Below are positions 60,564 to 64,000 of a DNA stretch of 64,000 nt, piece after piece. The notes under the pieces were generated by a model. The model made no database searches. It was not told the origin of the DNA and saw only the letters and a program-made list of their open reading frames with translations. Within the stretch, counting starts at the first letter, position 1, and each line of letters opens with the position of its first letter. Source of the stretch: Streptomyces sp. SLBN-118 (GTDB lineage Bacteria; Actinomycetota; Actinomycetes; Streptomycetales; Streptomycetaceae); NCBI RefSeq assembly GCF_006715635.1, contig NZ_VFNP01000001.1:2294001-2358000 (forward strand), written 5' to 3'. Made by a program: the position numbers and the translations under genes.

Positions 60564-63500
60564 AGGTTGTGCTCCTTTGCTCCGTCGTTCGCTGTCCAGG
60601 CCACGACGTACTGCTTGCCCTGGGAACCGGGGGCGGGGGCCGCCACTTGGTCGAGGCGCACCCGGTGGCGGCCGTGCGGGGTCTCGACGAGCAGGCCGTA
60701 CGTCTGGGCCTGCCGGACGGCGAACTGCCTCGGACTGCCGCGCAGTCCCGTGCCCTCGGCCTTCGCCGCGGCCTCCTTCGCGGCCCAGAAACGGGTGAAC
60801 CACACCGCCTCGCTCACCGCGGTGGCCTCGCACACCTCGGCGAGCAGGGCGCGTTCCTGCGCGTCCAGGGCAATGCGGCGGATGGTCTCGGCGCGCTCGG
60901 CGATCACCTCGATGTCGATGCCGACGCCGACGCCGACGCCGAGGGACTGTTCACGCTGCTCTCGTACGAGGGCCACGGCGGCGTCCGCCCGGTGGGCCAA
61001 GGAGAGCTGGAGCGGCGGCAGTCGGCGGCCGTGCACCCCGGTCGCGTACGGGCGCCCCTCGGTGTCGTTGCGAATGCCGATCTCGGCGGGGAACACCGCG
61101 CCTGAGCCGTTCTGCCACAGCCGGTGGCGTACCGCGTCCTTGGCGGCGATCCGGCCGAGCAGCCACTGGCGGCGGGTGCGCGGCGGGTGCGCCGCATAGG
61201 CGGCGCGTTCCGCGGCGCCGAGCTGGGTGCGCATGATCAGGTCGCGGGATGCCAGCTCGGGCCAGGCGTCGAACAGCAGGGCCCAGCCGCCGGGTCGTGC
61301 CTCGGACAGAGAGCGGTGCTCGGGGTAGCCGCCGGCCCGGTCGGCGCCGGGGACGTCGAAGCGGCGGTCCTGCCAGCCGGTGATCTCCGCCCATACGGTG
61401 TCGCCGACCGCGATTTGGACGTCGGCGGTGAGGGTCGTCGCGGTGAGCGAGGTGATCTTGATGTGGCAGTCGAGGCGGGTATCGGGGGCGGGTTCGGGTC
61501 CGAAGAACCGGTAGGCGCACATGCGGACCGGGAAGACGACCGTGCGCCTGGTGCGTTCGGCGAGGATCCAGTGGCCGAGGAGCTGACCGACGCAGTCGAG
61601 GAGGGCGCCGGGAGCCTGCGGGGTGGTGAAGACGCCGCGGATGTGGCTGTCGCCGATCGCGGTGAGCTCGGTGACGCCCTGGAAGGCGGGGCCGTGGAAC
61701 ATCCAGCGGTCCCGGTACAGGTCGAGCGCGCCGATCGTGCAGGGCCGCTCGGCGGCTGCGGCCCGCCAGCGGGCCGGGGGGCGCGGCGGATAGGCGTCGG
61801 CGAGTTCGAGGGTGGCGCGGGCGTACGGCTCCAGGGCCACGTGCACGCGGTGTCCGTCCGGGTCCGGTCGCACCTCGACCTCGAGGCGGGTGGCCGGTTC
61901 GGCGGCGAGCCACCGCTCCAGGCGTACGTCGTGCACGGCGACGGTACGCCGGCCGGGAAGTGCCCGTTCGGCGGCGTCCATCATGTGCCGCAGCACGGTG
62001 GTGGCGGGCACCACGGGGTGCCGGTCGGAGAGGTCGGGCCAGCCGGGGCGCTGCGGGACGAGGCAGTGGTCGAGCAGGTAGGGCATCTCGGCGGCGGAGA
62101 CGAGGAGTTCGCTGCGGTGAGTGGGCGTCTCCGGCAGAGAGCCGGGGGGCTGGGGCGCGGTGCCTGGTGCTGGTGCTGGGGGTGGGGGTGGGGCGTCGGC
62201 GAGGAGCTCCTTCGTGGACGGCGGCCGGGCGAAGGGTAGAACCGTTGCGGCCGGGGCCGGTGGCCGGGTGTGCGCTGTGGTGGCGCTCCCGCGCCCCGGG
62301 GCCATGGCCCTCTGCGCGCCGGGGAACAGCGCCGCCGCGGTGTCCGCCGTCTCCGCGAGGGATGCGCGCAGGGCGGCGACCGCCGGGAAGCGTTCGGCCA
62401 GTGCGTCCAGGCGGCCCGGCACCTGGCCGCCCACCGCGGCGAGCAGACGGGCGCGTAGGTCGGCGCGAACGGCGTCGGGCAGGGAGACCGAGGCTGCGCC
62501 CAGGTCCAGACGGACCGCGGTGCCGTGGGGCGGAGTCGGCAGGAGCCCGGAGCCGAGGGCGGCCTCGGCCTGCTCGCTGCCTTCCGTCCACAGCGCGGCC
62601 ACGACCCGGCGCAGCTGGTCGAGCCCGCCGTGGCGCGGGCTGTCCGCCGGCACGGTCAGAAAGTCGCGGCCTTCCAGCGTCGCGGCGATGAGCGAGCCGA
62701 GCTGCCCGGTGCCCACCTGTACGAAGGCCCGATACCCGGCGGCGTACATGGCCTGGATCAGCGGCCGGAAGCGCACCGGCTCGACGAGGTGGCGTGCGAA
62801 CAGCTCACGCACCTCGTCGGGCGACGTGGGGAAGGGCGCCGCCGTGGTGCCCGACCACACGGGGACGCGGGGCGCCCGCACCGGGGCGCGGTATACGCCT
62901 TCGGTGAGGGGCCCCAGGTAGGGGGCGAGCATCGGGGTGTGGAAGCCGGAGCGGAACGGCAGGGTCCGGGCGATGACCTGGCGGGCGCGGAAGTCGCGGA
63001 CGAGCGCGTCCACTGCGTCAGGGGCGCCGCAGATCATGGACTGGGCAGGGGCGTTGTCGTGCGAGAGCACCACGTCGGTGCGGTCGCCGAGCAGGTCCTG
63101 AACCTGTTCGGCGGGCGCGCCGATCACGGCGAAGGCGACGCCGGGCACGCACAGCCGGGCGGGGTCGAAGTCGGCCAGGAGCGCGTCCGCGGTGGCGATG
63201 TCGTACAGGCCGCCGGCGAGCATCGCGGACCATTCGCCGATGCTGTGTCCGGCCACCCCGTCGGGGGCGATGCCGAGCGCGCGCAGCGCGGCGTCCAGGA
63301 CGCGGCCGACGGCAAGGACTCCGATGCCGTGGCGTCCGAGGTCGCCCACGCGGGCGTCGGCCGGGACGGCGAGCCCGAAGTGGTCGGCGACCTCGGCGAC
63401 GCGCGGGGCGAACTCGGCCTCCAGACCGGGGAAGACGAACGCCACCTTGCCCGGCTCGGTCCCGGTGAGCAGCGGGTCGGGCGTGAACCACACATCGCCC

Positions 63501-64000
63501 CGTCCGCGCCAGGCCTGCCCCTTGGCGACCGCGCGCCGGGCCAGCGCGAGGCGGCGGGCGTCGGGGGCGACGACCGCGAGGCGGACCCGGCCACCCGGGG
63601 CGGGGGCCCGGCCGGCGCCGGCGAGCAGCGTGGCGTCGTCGGCTTCCAGGAGTTCGGCGAGGTGTGTGGCGCTGTCGGCGGTCAGGCGCAGCACCCGCTC
63701 GGGCTCGCGGATCCGGGTGCGGGTGGGCACGGGAACGCCTTGGGGGGCTTGTTCGAGTACGACGTGGGCGTTGATGCCGCCGAATCCGAAGGCGTTGACC
63801 GCGGCCCTGCGCACCAGCGCCTCCCACGGCTGCGCGGCGGCCAGGGGCCGGAAGCGGGTGCGGGCGAGGGCGGGGTGCGGGTCGTCGCAGTGCAGGGTGG
63901 GCAGCAGGGTGGCGTGGTGCACGGCGAGCGCGGCCTTGACCAGGCCGGCGATACCGGCGGCGGGCATGGTGTGGCCGATCATCGACTTCACCGAGCCGAT
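60560..64000 (-). CDS. Type I PKS, KS(partial)-AT-DH-phosphopantetheinyl transferase
   Basis: Partial; the N-terminus lies beyond the right edge. About 1146 C-terminal residues are visible. Order: end of the ketosynthase with the catalytic-His motif SVKSMIGHTMPAAGIAGLVK and NAFGFGGINAHVVLEQA; acyltransferase with GVAGHSIGEWSAMLAGGLYD and SGFHTPMLAPY; a Pro/Ala-rich linker; a double hot-dog dehydratase (MPYLLDHCLVPQRPGWPDLS, then GALLDCVGQLLGHWI); and a C-terminal Sfp-type transferase with GVGIDIEVIAERAET and FWAAKEAAAKAEGTGLRG. No ACP, KR or TE is seen. The fused transferase recalls enediyne PKSs, but those place ACP and KR before DH. It is the first visible gene of a four-gene coupled operon. 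Confidence 0.93.
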   Translation of the reverse strand: MGSVKSMIGHTMPAAGIAGLVKAALAVHHATLLPTLHCDDPHPALARTRFRPLAAAQPWEALVRRAAVNAFGFGGINAHVVLEQAPQGVPVPTRTRIREPERVLRLTADSATHLAELLEADDATLLAGAGRAPAPGGRVRLAVVAPDARRLALARRAVAKGQAWRGRGDVWFTPDPLLTGTEPGKVAFVFPGLEAEFAPRVAEVADHFGLAVPADARVGDLGRHGIGVLAVGRVLDAALRALGIAPDGVAGHSIGEWSAMLAGGLYDIATADALLADFDPARLCVPGVAFAVIGAPAEQVQDLLGDRTDVVLSHDNAPAQSMICGAPDAVDALVRDFRARQVIARTLPFRSGFHTPMLAPYLGPLTEGVYRAPVRAPRVPVWSGTTAAPFPTSPDEVRELFARHLVEPVRFRPLIQAMYAAGYRAFVQVGTGQLGSLIAATLEGRDFLTVPADSPRHGGLDQLRRVVAALWTEGSEQAEAALGSGLLPTPPHGTAVRLDLGAASVSLPDAVRADLRARLLAAVGGQVPGRLDALAERFPAVAALRASLAETADTAAALFPGAQRAMAPGRGSATTAHTRPPAPAATVLPFARPPSTKELLADAPPPPPAPAPGTAPQPPGSLPETPTHRSELLVSAAEMPYLLDHCLVPQRPGWPDLSDRHPVVPATTVLRHMMDAAERALPGRRTVAVHDVRLERWLAAEPATRLEVEVRPDPDGHRVHVALEPYARATLELADAYPPRPPARWRAAAAERPCTIGALDLYRDRWMFHGPAFQGVTELTAIGDSHIRGVFTTPQAPGALLDCVGQLLGHWILAERTRRTVVFPVRMCAYRFFGPEPAPDTRLDCHIKITSLTATTLTADVQIAVGDTVWAEITGWQDRRFDVPGADRAGGYPEHRSLSEARPGGWALLFDAWPELASRDLIMRTQLGAAERAAYAAHPPRTRRQWLLGRIAAKDAVRHRLWQNGSGAVFPAEIGIRNDTEGRPYATGVHGRRLPPLQLSLAHRADAAVALVREQREQSLGVGVGVGIDIEVIAERAETIRRIALDAQERALLAEVCEATAVSEAVWFTRFWAAKEAAAKAEGTGLRGSPRQFAVRQAQTYGLLVETPHGRHRVRLDQVAAPAPGSQGKQYVVAWTANDGAKEHNL

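Noticed and set aside
60915..60945. GCCGAC microsatellite-like repeat inside the PKS
   Set aside because: It encodes a short GVGVGV run just before the transferase GxDxE motif and looks like ordinary codon slippage without a separate function.

Overview
The window is chromosomal DNA of a Streptomyces-type actinomycete. GC is very high, third codon positions are GC-rich, GTG starts are common, neighbouring genes often overlap by GTGA or ATGA, and the order ilvB-ilvN-ilvC, GGDEF/EAL gene, gatC-gatA-gatB, second GGDEF/EAL gene, ligA, mnmA, cysteine desulfurase matches the Streptomyces core. Roughly the first 52.9 kb looks like core chromosome. The last 11 kb looks accessory, with decayed recombinase and transposase pieces, broken genes and the end of a polyketide gene cluster.

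Layout. 0.3-4.0 kb: ilvBNC operon on the minus strand, preceded by a short unannotated leader peptide (Ile-Leu-Val-Leu codons) and an attenuator-type terminator. 4.0-7.2 kb: membrane PAS-GGDEF-EAL protein whose EAL domain has lost key residues. 7.2-10.5 kb: 2-hydroxyacid dehydrogenase, broken aldo/keto reductase, lipoprotein sugar dehydrogenase. 10.6-19 kb: large LuxR-type ATPase regulator, two acetyltransferases, a MITE-like inverted-repeat element, an MMPL exporter and a phospholipase C relic. 19.3-24 kb: an unknown protein and the gatC-gatA-(80-aa membrane protein)-gatB operon. 24-34 kb: RmdB-like c-di-GMP protein, ligA, core-MetE-like protein, SDR, DUF427 protein, mnmA, Tat-exported amidase, cysteine desulfurase. 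34-38 kb: DUF4190 protein plus a 51-aa membrane peptide divergent from a TetR regulator, WYL regulator, maleylpyruvate-isomerase-like protein and thioesterase.

38-45 kb is a five-gene oligopeptide ABC transporter operon with a TRIC-type channel gene at its tail. 45.8-48.2 kb holds two SseB-like genes and a P-loop ATPase. 48.3-52.9 kb is a one-carbon/serine unit: a tandem glycine riboswitch followed by gcvT, gcvH, glyA and sdaA, so excess glycine can be cleaved, interconverted with serine and deaminated to pyruvate.

52.9-58 kb contains a decayed mobile-element module (tyrosine recombinase, small accessory gene, serine recombinase), an acyl-CoA ligase with a clear palindromic operator, a transposase relic and a phytase-like pseudogene. 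58.2-64 kb is a translationally coupled operon: a type I PKS with KS-AT-DH-phosphopantetheinyl transferase order and no visible internal ACP or KR, then a free ACP, an alpha/beta hydrolase and a glycosyltransferase. It runs off the right edge and is the most promising novel system here.
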